Positions 1 through 5,770 of a DNA stretch of 9,718 bases are shown piece after piece. The stretch is from Gallionella sp. UBA4737 (GTDB lineage: Bacteria; Pseudomonadota; Gammaproteobacteria; Burkholderiales; Gallionellaceae). A program made the translations under genes and the position numbers. Every line of letters begins with the position of its first letter. Position 1 is the stretch's first letter. The stretch lies in assembly GCA_002403995.1 (NCBI GenBank), contig DHIV01000133.1:1-9718 (forward strand), read 5' to 3'. The notes beneath the pieces were generated by a model. The model saw nothing but the letters and a program-made list of their open reading frames with translations. It was not told the DNA's origin and did not search any database.

Positions 1-42
1 TGCCCTCGAACAGAGTATCTACATATATCCATTCCCAACCAC

Positions 43-1713
43 TCACCAATTCCTGAATCGTACCGGCGGCTGATAAAGCCCGCCCGAAGCGCGCACCAAG
101 TCTTTAATAGATCTTGCGGCAAGCAGGTCGCGCGTCGCATCGCGCTTGTCGATGCCCAAATCCTCGGCGCGCTGGATCACTCCGCGGTCGCGCAGGTTCT
201 CGACCATGCGCAAATCGCGGCCCAGGCCCATCTCCGTGTATCCCGCAACGCCGCGTATCGCCTGTTCGCGTTCTTCGGCATTGGCGCACAACAGCAGATT
301 GGCGATGCCCTCCTCAGTGAGGATGTGGGTGACATCGTCGCCGTAGATCATCACCGGCGGGATCGGCATGTTTGCGAATTCAGCCAGCTTCCATGCATCG
401 AGTTTATCGACGAAAGCGGGTTGCATGTGCTCGCGGAAAGTCTCGACCATCTGCACCACCAGCTTGCGCCCGCGCGGAATTCCAGGTTGCTGGCTTCGTC
501 TCTGCTCGCCGGCTTTCAGCCAGGCCGGGCTGGCATGGCGCCGCCCTGCGGCATCCGCGCCCATGTTCGGCGCACCGCCGAAGCCCGAGATGCGATCCAG
601 CGTGGCGGTCGAGCTGTTGCCTGCCATATCGATCTGCAGTGTCGAGCCGATGAACATATCGCAGGCATAGTGGCCTGCCGCCTGCGAGAACGCGCGGTTC
701 GAGCGCATCGATCCATCCGGCCCGGTGAAGAACACATCGGGGCGCGCGGCGATGTAATCCTCCATGCCGAGCTCGGAGCCGAACGAGTGGATAGACTTCA
801 CAAAACCGGCCTCGATCGCGGGGATCATCGCGGGATGGGGGTTGAGTGCCCAGTGGCTGCAGATCTTGCCCTTCAGCCCGAGGCTCTCTGCATAAGTGGG
901 CAGCAGCAATTCGATCGCGGCGGTGTCAAAACCGATGCCGTGATTCAGGCGCTGTACGCCATACTCGGCGTAGATGCCCTTGATCGCCATCATCGCCATC
1001 AGCACTTGTATCTCGGAGATCTGCGCCGGGTCGCGGGTGAACAGCGGCTCGATGAAATGCGGACGCGGGCTGGGAATCACGAAGTTCACCCAGTCGCCGG
1101 GGATATCCACGCGCGGCACCTTGTCCACCAGCTCGTTGACCTGCGCGATCACGATGCCGTTCTTGAACGCGGCGGCCTCGACGATCGCGGGCGTATCCTC
1201 GGTGTTAGGGCCGGTGTACAGATTGCCCTGTGCATCGGCGGATTGCGCGACCACCAGCGCGACATGCGGCGTGAGGTCGACGAAATAGCGGCTGAACAAT
1301 TCGAGATAAGTGTGGATCGCGCCGATGCGTATCTGTCCTTTTCCCACCATGCGCGCCAGCCGCGCGGCCTGCGGGCCGGAGAACGAAAAGTCCACTTGCT
1401 CCGCGATGCCGAGCTCATACAGATCGAGATGCTCGGGTAGCGCCAGCACCGATTGCAGCATGTGCAATTTATTCACCCGCGCGGGGTCAACTTGTGTCAA
1501 TGATTGCGCCAGAAAATCCGCCTGCTTCTGGTTGTTGCCCTCCAGGCACACGCGGTCACCTGGTTCGATCACGGCTTCGAGCAGGCGCACCGCCAGATCG
1601 GCACTCACCACCTTGTCGCACAGCGACGCACCCAGCGCTGATGCGGCGCGCTCCAGCTTGCGGTTGCGTCGCTGGCGTTCGTGATCCCAGATTTTTTCGG
1701 CGGGTTTGAACAT
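43..1713 (-). CDS. mdcA: Malonate decarboxylase alpha subunit (acetyl-ACP:malonate ACP transferase)
   Basis: MdcA swaps the acetyl group on the acyl-carrier subunit MdcC for malonate, releasing acetate and giving malonyl-ACP, which the MdcD/E subunits decarboxylate; the complex is cytoplasmic and allows growth on malonate. The 556-aa product has the usual family length and is recognisable end to end: the segment around residues 47-66 with EGNNQKQADF, the GAIHTYLELF and YTGPNTEDTP stretches (about 131-174), the HGIGFDTAA region, RGRKLVVQMVETFREHM near the C-terminus, and the typical GGLY..P.RFRNW end. The ATG at 1713 is supported by the family N-terminus; AAAAGGGG lies upstream but about 18 nt away, so the ribosome site is weak. 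A TATAAC box sits near 1743 on the minus strand. Other mdc genes (mdcB, C, D, E) are expected left of the window and are not visible. I see no frameshift or missing segment. The function is well supported by overall similarity from memory, not by a search. Confidence 0.95.
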   Translation of the reverse strand: MFKPAEKIWDHERQRRNRKLERAASALGASLCDKVVSADLAVRLLEAVIEPGDRVCLEGNNQKQADFLAQSLTQVDPARVNKLHMLQSVLALPEHLDLYELGIAEQVDFSFSGPQAARLARMVGKGQIRIGAIHTYLELFSRYFVDLTPHVALVVAQSADAQGNLYTGPNTEDTPAIVEAAAFKNGIVIAQVNELVDKVPRVDIPGDWVNFVIPSPRPHFIEPLFTRDPAQISEIQVLMAMMAIKGIYAEYGVQRLNHGIGFDTAAIELLLPTYAESLGLKGKICSHWALNPHPAMIPAIEAGFVKSIHSFGSELGMEDYIAARPDVFFTGPDGSMRSNRAFSQAAGHYACDMFIGSTLQIDMAGNSSTATLDRISGFGGAPNMGADAAGRRHASPAWLKAGEQRRSQQPGIPRGRKLVVQMVETFREHMQPAFVDKLDAWKLAEFANMPIPPVMIYGDDVTHILTEEGIANLLLCANAEEREQAIRGVAGYTEMGLGRDLRMVENLRDRGVIQRAEDLGIDKRDATRDLLAARSIKDLVRASGGLYQPPVRFRNW

Positions 1714-1780
1714 GATTAATATTCGAAGCTGCCCCTTTTAGTTATAGTTCAACTGATATTGCATCCGGTAAACGGCGTGT
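1714..1780. other. Short spacer with a REP-like fragment upstream of mdcA
   Basis: This spacer separates mdcA from the end of the HEPN-like gene. On the minus strand it reads AACTAAAAGGGGCAGC (rc of about 1727-1742), close to the AATTAAAGGGG core found at three other boundaries in the window. It may be a decayed copy of that repeat, and it also supplies the only purine-rich stretch upstream of the mdcA start. It marks the left limit of the accessory block. Confidence 0.4.
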
Positions 1781-2515
1781 TCACTCCTGCGCTTTCTCAC
1801 CACCGGACATCTTGGCACGGTTTGACCTTATAAGTTGCAGCATGTTGTCGAGGTAGTTATTCGTCTTCTCTATGTCCTTGGAGAACATCTCCAGCAGTGT
1901 CGAGCCCTGCGCATTGAACCACTGGTACGCTTCAATGGCGTGGCCGATCTCGTCGTCGGTGAGTTCAAGATCCGACGGCCGCTTCGGGTGTGCTAGCCGA
2001 TTACGAACCTTGACCGATTCCACCAGGCGGTTCCAGCCTAGGCAGTTCGTGTCGAATTCGAACGTCTGGTGAAACGCCTTGGCAAGCACCATGAATGAGA
2101 ACTTGAGGTTAGGCTCGAACTTGAGGCGCATAGACGAGCCGTCCACTTTGCCGTTGTCCTTCAGCCCAAACGTGATCTCCTTGCAAATCAGTAGTTCATC
2201 AAGCGTAAGCGGTCCGTCCGGCCTGTAAGCCGCGAGCGCCAGCTGCTTCATGCCGTAAACGATGCCTTCGATGGTAGCGAACATGCTGCGAATCAGCATT
2301 CGCGCCTTTATTCTCGACACTTGGTCCGGTTGGACCCGAAACACACCCGCCGGATCCTCGACCGCGATCGATTTCAAGAGGTCGGTCACCTCGGCTTTGA
2401 GCGCTTCCTCCACGGCGACGAAGTTGTTGAGTATCTCGTCGTCCGGGATTTTTATTTTGGCCACCTGAAGCCGCTCCTTCAGCTCTTCGATATCAAGACG
2501 AAATGGGGTGTCCAT
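1781..2515 (-). CDS. Hypothetical protein with a HEPN-like RNxxxH motif
   Basis: I do not recognise this 244-aa protein as a named family. It is mostly helical in appearance, with no signal peptide or membrane segment. The clearest feature is RNRLAHPKRP, in which R171, N172 and H176 match the R-N-x3-H form of the HEPN Rx4-6H motif. In HEPN nucleases this lies on the last long helix and forms a composite RNase active site in a dimer. Many HEPN proteins act as toxins or abortive-infection effectors, but others are inactive or structural, so nuclease activity is an inference. Residues 1-70 are rich in charged heptad-like stretches (EELKERLQVAKIK) and could be a coiled coil. The ATG at 2515 has no convincing Shine-Dalgarno, and a REP-like AATTAAAGGGG fragment begins only about 12 nt upstream. 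No antitoxin-like partner such as an MNT nucleotidyltransferase is adjacent. An alternative is a non-catalytic HEPN-fold protein of unknown role. Confidence 0.6.
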   Translation of the reverse strand: MDTPFRLDIEELKERLQVAKIKIPDDEILNNFVAVEEALKAEVTDLLKSIAVEDPAGVFRVQPDQVSRIKARMLIRSMFATIEGIVYGMKQLALAAYRPDGPLTLDELLICKEITFGLKDNGKVDGSSMRLKFEPNLKFSFMVLAKAFHQTFEFDTNCLGWNRLVESVKVRNRLAHPKRPSDLELTDDEIGHAIEAYQWFNAQGSTLLEMFSKDIEKTNNYLDNMLQLIRSNRAKMSGGEKAQE

Positions 2516-2526
2516 GGATTATTCAA

Positions 2527-2575
2527 GAATTAAAGGGGCCTGCTTAACAATCGGGGACAGACCACGGTTTCATAA
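2527..2575. repeat. REP-like intergenic repeat fragments
   Basis: Two short motifs lie together between the toxin gene and the HEPN-like gene. The first is GAATTAAAGGGGCC (2527-2540), whose core recurs at 3800 and 5714. The second is AATCGGGGACAGACCACGG (from 2549). From memory, both resemble arms of intergenic repeats found in proteobacterial genomes alongside REP-associated tyrosine transposases. No such transposase is in the window. The spacer (2516-2634) otherwise holds only an AT-rich stretch. Confidence 0.5.
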
Positions 2576-2634
2576 TTGATCTGATATTTTCGGTAAATTT
2601 TTTTGATCATCATGCCTACTCTGTGAAGGACAGT

Positions 2635-2925
2635 TTATGCCCGCTCAATCCAGTAATTCGGCTCGCGGTGCTGGTGTGCCACCGCGATTACATAAACATG
2701 ATCGCTTTCGACCGAGTACAGCAATTTATAGGGGAACCGACTTAATGTCAGCCGCCTGATGTCTCCCTGCTCTATTTGACACGACAATGGCCATGTCCGT
2801 ATGCGCGGCAGAGCATCACGCACTTCTCCACGGAATTGGCTGCCGAGATGGGGAACTTGCCGGTTGTAATAACGTTCTGCCTCTTCAAATTCCTGCCTCG
2901 CTTCTGGCGAGAAGACCACTCGCAT
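2635..2925 (-). CDS. RelE/ParE family type II toxin
   Basis: A 96-aa protein with the full layout of the RelE/ParE superfamily: N-terminal FSPEARQEFEEAERYY helix, a central basic part with FRGEVRDAL, then strands PYKLLYSVESDHVYVIAVAHQHREPNYW and a terminal ER. The C-terminal AVAHQHR.P.YW..R signature is typical of the ParE-like plasmid-stabilisation group. RelE members cleave mRNA in the ribosome and ParE members poison DNA gyrase; the sequence does not decide which applies, although this signature is most often annotated ParE. The start codon overlaps the antitoxin stop as TGATG (2923-2927 on the minus strand), so translation is probably coupled and antitoxin is made first. Length is normal and the gene looks intact. 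Confidence 0.9.
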   Translation of the reverse strand: MRVVFSPEARQEFEEAERYYNRQVPHLGSQFRGEVRDALPRIRTWPLSCQIEQGDIRRLTLSRFPYKLLYSVESDHVYVIAVAHQHREPNYWIERA

Positions 2926-3131
2926 CAGAATTCCCCGAAAATTTCTTCTGCCGGTACACCTTTAACTTTTCCTGCACGATAGGCAGCAAGTCGCTTCTCC
3001 GCTTCTTCAAGCCAAACACGGTCAATTACAGGGTCTGGTTTATCGAGGCTATGCAAAATCTGGTCAACCAGGTCAAAACGCTCTGCGGGGTCGAGCTTTA
3101 ATGCCTGTGCGACGATTTCCTGTTTTCCCAT
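2925..3131 (-). CDS. Antitoxin of the addiction-module component family
   Basis: A 68-aa small acidic/helical protein preceding the toxin gene. It matches the addiction-module component family (TIGR02574/PF09720 type) in layout: AQALKLDPAERFDLVDQIL at residues 8-26, LDKPD, then the EEAEKRLAAYRAGKVKGVPAEE block and a short acidic end. It should bind and neutralise the adjacent ParE-like toxin and probably represses their shared promoter. The frame is open 14 codons further upstream, to 3173, but AAGGAG is placed 6 nt before the ATG at 3131, which decides the start. The stop overlaps the toxin start by one base. The pair lies 54 nt downstream of the ORF6N gene on the same strand, so read-through from that gene is possible. 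Confidence 0.9.
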   Translation of the reverse strand: MGKQEIVAQALKLDPAERFDLVDQILHSLDKPDPVIDRVWLEEAEKRLAAYRAGKVKGVPAEEIFGEF

Positions 3132-3185
3132 GACAATCTCCTTCAGTGCAAACTTCGTGTATCTTAACCCCAAAATTAATGGAGA

Positions 3186-3743
3186 TCATTTTTTCTCCCA
3201 AGGCGCAAAGTCGATGGGGCGCTTCTTCCTCGGTTCCAAAGGTGTCATGAGTTCGCGGATGGCTACAAAAACCGCCTTGAACTGGATGTCGTATTTCTTT
3301 TCAAGTGCAGCCAGCTTACGGGACAGTTCGGCGTTTGAGGAAAGCATCTGCCGCAAACGCACGAAGGCGCGTACTACTTGAACGCTGGTTTCCACAGCGC
3401 GGGGAGAGTTAAGCACGCTGGCCGCCATGATGGCGCCGTGTTCGGTGAAAGCGTAAGGCAGGGTTGATGAAAATTTTAGCTTGGCGAGGTGGTCACAATT
3501 TGTGACCACCTCGGCTTTTTCGGGTGGAGTTAACTGAAACATAAAATCTTCAGGGAAGCGTTCTGCATTCCGCTTGACCGCCTGATTGAACACCTTTGTT
3601 CCAACACCATAGAGTTCTGCCAGATCGGCATCCAGCATGACCTTCTGACCACGGATAAGAAATATCCGCGATTCGATCTGCTCCACAGACGCAATCAACT
3701 TCTTGGCAATTGTTTTTTGAGCCACCAGCTTCTTGTCAGCCAT
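3186..3743 (-). CDS. ORF6N-domain DNA-binding protein
   Basis: A 185-aa protein with an N-terminal ORF6N domain (about residues 22-115): IESRIFLIRGQKVMLDADLA, ELYGV.TK..NQAVKRN..RFP.DFMFQL, then LPYAFTEHGAIMAASVLNSP.A. This is followed by VVRAFVRLRQML, a short coiled-coil-like segment (ELSRKLAALEKKYD, about 139-152) and a basic tail. ORF6N and the related KilA-N and BRO domains are typical of phages and mobile elements, and bacterial chromosomes carry many free-standing copies of unknown role, presumed DNA-binding regulators. The ATG at 3743 has a strong GGGGGAG ribosome site 5 nt away. A promoter-like element lies just upstream (3765-3792). The coding region contains a perfect 27-bp palindrome at 3486-3512, listed separately. 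The gene appears intact. Confidence 0.88.
   Translation of the reverse strand: MADKKLVAQKTIAKKLIASVEQIESRIFLIRGQKVMLDADLAELYGVGTKVFNQAVKRNAERFPEDFMFQLTPPEKAEVVTNCDHLAKLKFSSTLPYAFTEHGAIMAASVLNSPRAVETSVQVVRAFVRLRQMLSSNAELSRKLAALEKKYDIQFKAVFVAIRELMTPLEPRKKRPIDFAPWEKK
3486..3512. repeat. Perfect 27-bp palindrome inside the ORF6N gene
   Basis: The arms GAGGTGGTCACAA (3486-3498) and TTGTGACCACCTC (3500-3512) are exact inverted copies around one central T. On the coding strand this spells EVVTNCDHL (residues 78-86) of the ORF6N protein. It could be a DNA-binding site (autoregulation within the gene) or an mRNA hairpin, or simply reflect conserved codons. Confidence 0.8.
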
Positions 3744-3764
3744 TGTCTCTCCCCCTTCTACGGC

Positions 3765-3792
3765 ATTCTACACAATCATGGTTGTTTCTCCA
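3765..3792 (-). promoter_or_regulatory. Promoter-like element upstream of the ORF6N gene
   Basis: On the minus strand TGGAGA (rc 3787-3792) and TAGAAT (rc 3765-3770) are separated by 16 bp, with the second box 21 nt before the ORF6N ATG. Matches to the sigma-70 consensus are 4/6 and 5/6. The same 28-bp stretch, with three base differences, recurs at 6727-6754 upstream of another minus-strand gene. Confidence 0.45.
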
Positions 3793-3799
3793 TACACCA

Positions 3800-3832
3800 G
3801 AATTAAAGGGGGCAGGCTGAGCCCTTTAATTC
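3800..3832. repeat. REP-like inverted repeat
   Basis: GAATTAAAGGG (3800-3810) and CCCTTTAATTC (3822-3832) form perfect 11-bp arms around an 11-nt spacer. The arm is the same core as at 2527 and 5714. It lies between the divergent ORF6N and PPR transcription units and could fold as a hairpin in RNA from either strand. Confidence 0.7.
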
Positions 3833-4198
3833 GGGATAGACTGGAAAGACACACTTGAAGCGGGGCTCGCCTCGTCGATGAGCGTACTGGGGCCGTTCTA
3901 TTCGAAAGTGGCGCCGGACATCACGCTTGCCTGGTCTCCGCCGCCAGCGAATTTGGATTTGGCGACAGCATCCGCAAAGCTGGTGCTCGCACAGACCATG
4001 TCCTCTCGCGAAAAAGTCTTCGAATCCGCGTATGATCAAGCTTTCACGACTTTTTCGGCGATAAGCACCGGACATCAAAGACGGGAAGCTAGGCAAATGG
4101 GGCGATGTCTCGCTGATACCAGCCTAGGTTCAATACCTTCGGAATATCACAAAGTCCATCGGCGAGTAGCGGATTTATCGTCAAGTAGAGGGAACATT
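3833..4198 (+). other. Open leader region before the PPR gene; possible gene remnant
   Basis: The frame of the PPR gene is open back to a TAA at 3827 inside the REP-like repeat, with an ATG at 3878 that would add 107 residues. This extension has no recognised domain, is not helical like the rest, and changes character partway (SGFTTFSA-like text gives way to arginine-rich filler). In the third plus-strand frame a short stretch near 4070-4125 (PDIKDGKLGKWGDVSLIPA, then TAG) also looks protein-like. I read the region as the debris of an older, frameshifted gene, or untranslated leader, rather than as part of the PPR protein. No clear promoter is visible. Confidence 0.4.
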
Positions 4199-5629
4199 AT
4201 GAGCAACGTAAACGAGCGGCTGGCTATCATCAAGAATAATTATGCCGATGCAAACGACAATGAAGCAGCGGACTTGGCGAGTGCGAAAACGCCTGCACAG
4301 GTGACTGCCATCCAAGCCAACGTCGCGCAGGCGAGATGCGCCTATTACAGCGCGGTTGAGGCGATGCTTTCAAAATATGGCGCGGACGTCGAAAATGCCT
4401 ATCAGAATGCCGTCGATGCGCAAAAAGCGGTTGCCGACGCGCGAAAAAAAGCCGCCGTAATCTCCGATCTGCTGGGGAAGCTGGTGAATGCGACAGACAA
4501 GGCAACAACGCTGCGCAACAAGGCGCACACGCTGGGCGAAGACCTCGCCATCCTCGCCAAAATGCGCAACGATGAGATCAATCCTGACGTGGTCACCTAT
4601 ACCACGCTGATCAACAAGGCGAGCACGCTGGAAGAAGGTCTCGCCATCCTCGCTGACATGCGCAACGATGAGATCAAGCCTGACGTGATCACCTATTCCA
4701 TGCTGATCAACAAGGCACACACGCTGGAGGAAGGTCGCGCCATCCTCGCTGACATGCGCAACGATGGGATCAAGCCTGAAATGTCCAACTATATAAGGCT
4801 TCTCGAAAAGGCGCACACGCTGGAGGAAGGTCGCGCCATCCTCGCCGACATGCGCAACGATGGGATCAAGCCTAACGTGGTTACCTATAACACGCTGCTC
4901 AACAAGGCGCACACGCTGGACGAAGGTCGCGCCATCCTCGCCGAGATGCGCAACGATAAGATCAAGACTAACGTGGTCACCTATAACACGCTGCTCAACA
5001 AGGCGCACACGCTGGAGGAAGGTCGCGCCATCCTCGCCGACATGCGCAACGATAAGATCAAGCCTGACGTGGTCACCTATAACACGCTGCTCAACAAGGC
5101 GCACACGCTGGAGGAAGGTCGCGCCATCCTCGCCGACATGCGCAACGATGAGATCAAGCCTGACGTGGTCACCTATAACACGCTGCTCAACAAGACGAGC
5201 ACGCTAGACGAAGGTCGCGCCATCCTCGCCGACATGCGCAACGATGAGATCAAGCCTGACGTGGTCACCTATAACACGCTGCGCAACAAGGCGCACACGC
5301 TGGACGAAGACTCCGCCATCCTCGCCGAGATGCGCTTCGACGAAATCAAGCCTAACGTGATCACCTATACCACGCTGATCAACAAGGCGCATACGCTGGA
5401 GGAAGGTCGCGCCATCCTCGCTGACATGCGCAACAATGAAATCAAGCCTGACATGACAACCCATGCCACGCTGCCCAACAAGGCGCACACGCTGACTGAA
5501 CAAAGGTCGCACCTTTCTCGCCGACATGCGGAACGACGAGTTCAAGTCGACGTGGTCACCCAAACCGCGCTGACTGAACGAAGGTCGCACCTTCTTCGCC
5601 GACATGCGGAACGACGATATCAAGCCTGA
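4199..5629 (+). CDS. Pentatricopeptide repeat (PPR) protein
   Basis: From the ATG at 4199 (GAGGG 6 nt upstream) this gives 476 aa; the frame is open further, to an ATG at 3878. Residues 1-98 form an alanine-rich helical, probably coiled-coil region (AIIKNNYADANDNEAADLAS, then VENAYQNAVDAQKAVADARK) without a signal peptide. From residue 99 there are about ten tandem 32-residue motifs with the PPR pattern: helix A VVTYNTLLNKAHT, helix B LEEGRAILADMRNDEI, and the KPD turn. Each is 3 residues shorter than the 35-residue P motif, like plant S motifs. PPR arrays bind single-stranded RNA one base per motif and act in RNA processing, stability or translation; most known ones are organellar, and bacterial ones are few. 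The role here is unknown. After the ninth full motif the frame is disrupted, giving a basic, non-repeat tail (see 5453-5696). The gene faces away from ORF6N and converges on the isomerase gene. TPR and Sel1 repeats are less likely because of the VTYNTL..KPD pattern. Confidence 0.85.
   Translation: MSNVNERLAIIKNNYADANDNEAADLASAKTPAQVTAIQANVAQARCAYYSAVEAMLSKYGADVENAYQNAVDAQKAVADARKKAAVISDLLGKLVNATDKATTLRNKAHTLGEDLAILAKMRNDEINPDVVTYTTLINKASTLEEGLAILADMRNDEIKPDVITYSMLINKAHTLEEGRAILADMRNDGIKPEMSNYIRLLEKAHTLEEGRAILADMRNDGIKPNVVTYNTLLNKAHTLDEGRAILAEMRNDKIKTNVVTYNTLLNKAHTLEEGRAILADMRNDKIKPDVVTYNTLLNKAHTLEEGRAILADMRNDEIKPDVVTYNTLLNKTSTLDEGRAILADMRNDEIKPDVVTYNTLRNKAHTLDEDSAILAEMRFDEIKPNVITYTTLINKAHTLEEGRAILADMRNNEIKPDMTTHATLPNKAHTLTEQRSHLSRRHAERRVQVDVVTQTALTERRSHLLRRHAERRYQA
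4493..5452 (+). repeat. Ten tandem 96-bp PPR-coding units
   Basis: Units start at 4493 (first, divergent), 4589, 4685, 4781, 4877, 4973, 5069, 5165, 5261 and 5357. Units 4973 and 5069 differ by one base (AAG versus GAG), and 5165 differs from 5069 by about five. The unit at 4781 is the most diverged full one (MSNYIRLLEK). Residues 5 and 32 of each unit, in order, are T/D, T/D, S/E, I/N, N/N, N/D, N/D, N/D, N/N and T/D. Stop codons are rare in several other frames because the unit is repeated, which produces long spurious antisense frames. Confidence 0.95.
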
Positions 5630-5696
5630 CGTGGTCACCTATAACAAATGTCTTCTGTTGGCGCTGCCGTATTCAAATATCACCTGTTACCGATAG
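5453..5696 (+). pseudogene. Frameshifted, decaying 3' end of the PPR array
   Basis: A tenth full unit starts at 5453 (MTTHATLPNKAHTL) but carries four extra bases near 5489-5504. The next PPR text (GRTFLADMRNDEF, from 5505) is therefore in the +1 frame. A one-base loss near 5533 returns the original frame for VDVVT, most of a helix A is missing, and a final helix B (GRTFFADMRNDDIKPDVVTY, from 5583) is again in the +1 frame, which runs to a TAG at 5694. The annotated frame instead stops at the TGA at 5627-5629, created by reading CCTGAC out of phase. The protein therefore ends in an arginine- and histidine-rich tail that is not PPR. Confidence 0.8.
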
Positions 5697-5714
5697 CGGT
5701 TGCGCAAGCTGTGG

Positions 5715-5770
5715 AATTAAAGGGGCTGGGTTCGAATTTTTTTTCTGCATAAAAATTCGACCCCGGCCCC
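5715..5770. repeat. REP-like hairpin, possible bidirectional terminator
   Basis: AATTAAAGGGG (5715-5725) leads into two 20-nt arms, 5722-5741 and 5751-5770, with a 9-nt loop. The arms pair at 18 Watson-Crick positions plus one G-U and one mismatch; the loop-proximal part is AT-rich and the base is GGGGC/GGCCCC. It sits in the convergent gap between the PPR gene and the isomerase gene, where it could stop transcripts from both sides, although the T-run is inside the stem rather than after it. It shares its core with 2527 and 3800. Confidence 0.75.

Noticed and set aside
325..1440. Long plus-strand open frame opposite mdcA
   Set aside because: High-GC shadow of a complete, well-recognised gene; its product is rich in Arg/His/Ala with no motif.
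4370..5104. Long antisense open frame with its own 32-residue repeat across the PPR array
   Set aside because: It is the reverse of the 96-bp unit, which happens to lack stops in that frame. The plus-strand frame has the PPR pattern and a ribosome site; the antisense product has no known motif.
4493..5452. CRISPR array
   Set aside because: The units are contiguous 96-bp coding repeats without variable spacers and with preserved reading frame.
4199..5629. TPR or Sel1-like repeat protein
   Set aside because: The 32-residue period with V.TYNTL at the start and KPD at the end is the PPR pattern; TPR units are 34 residues with W-LG-Y-A-P spacing and Sel1 units have AxxWYxxAA, neither of which appears.
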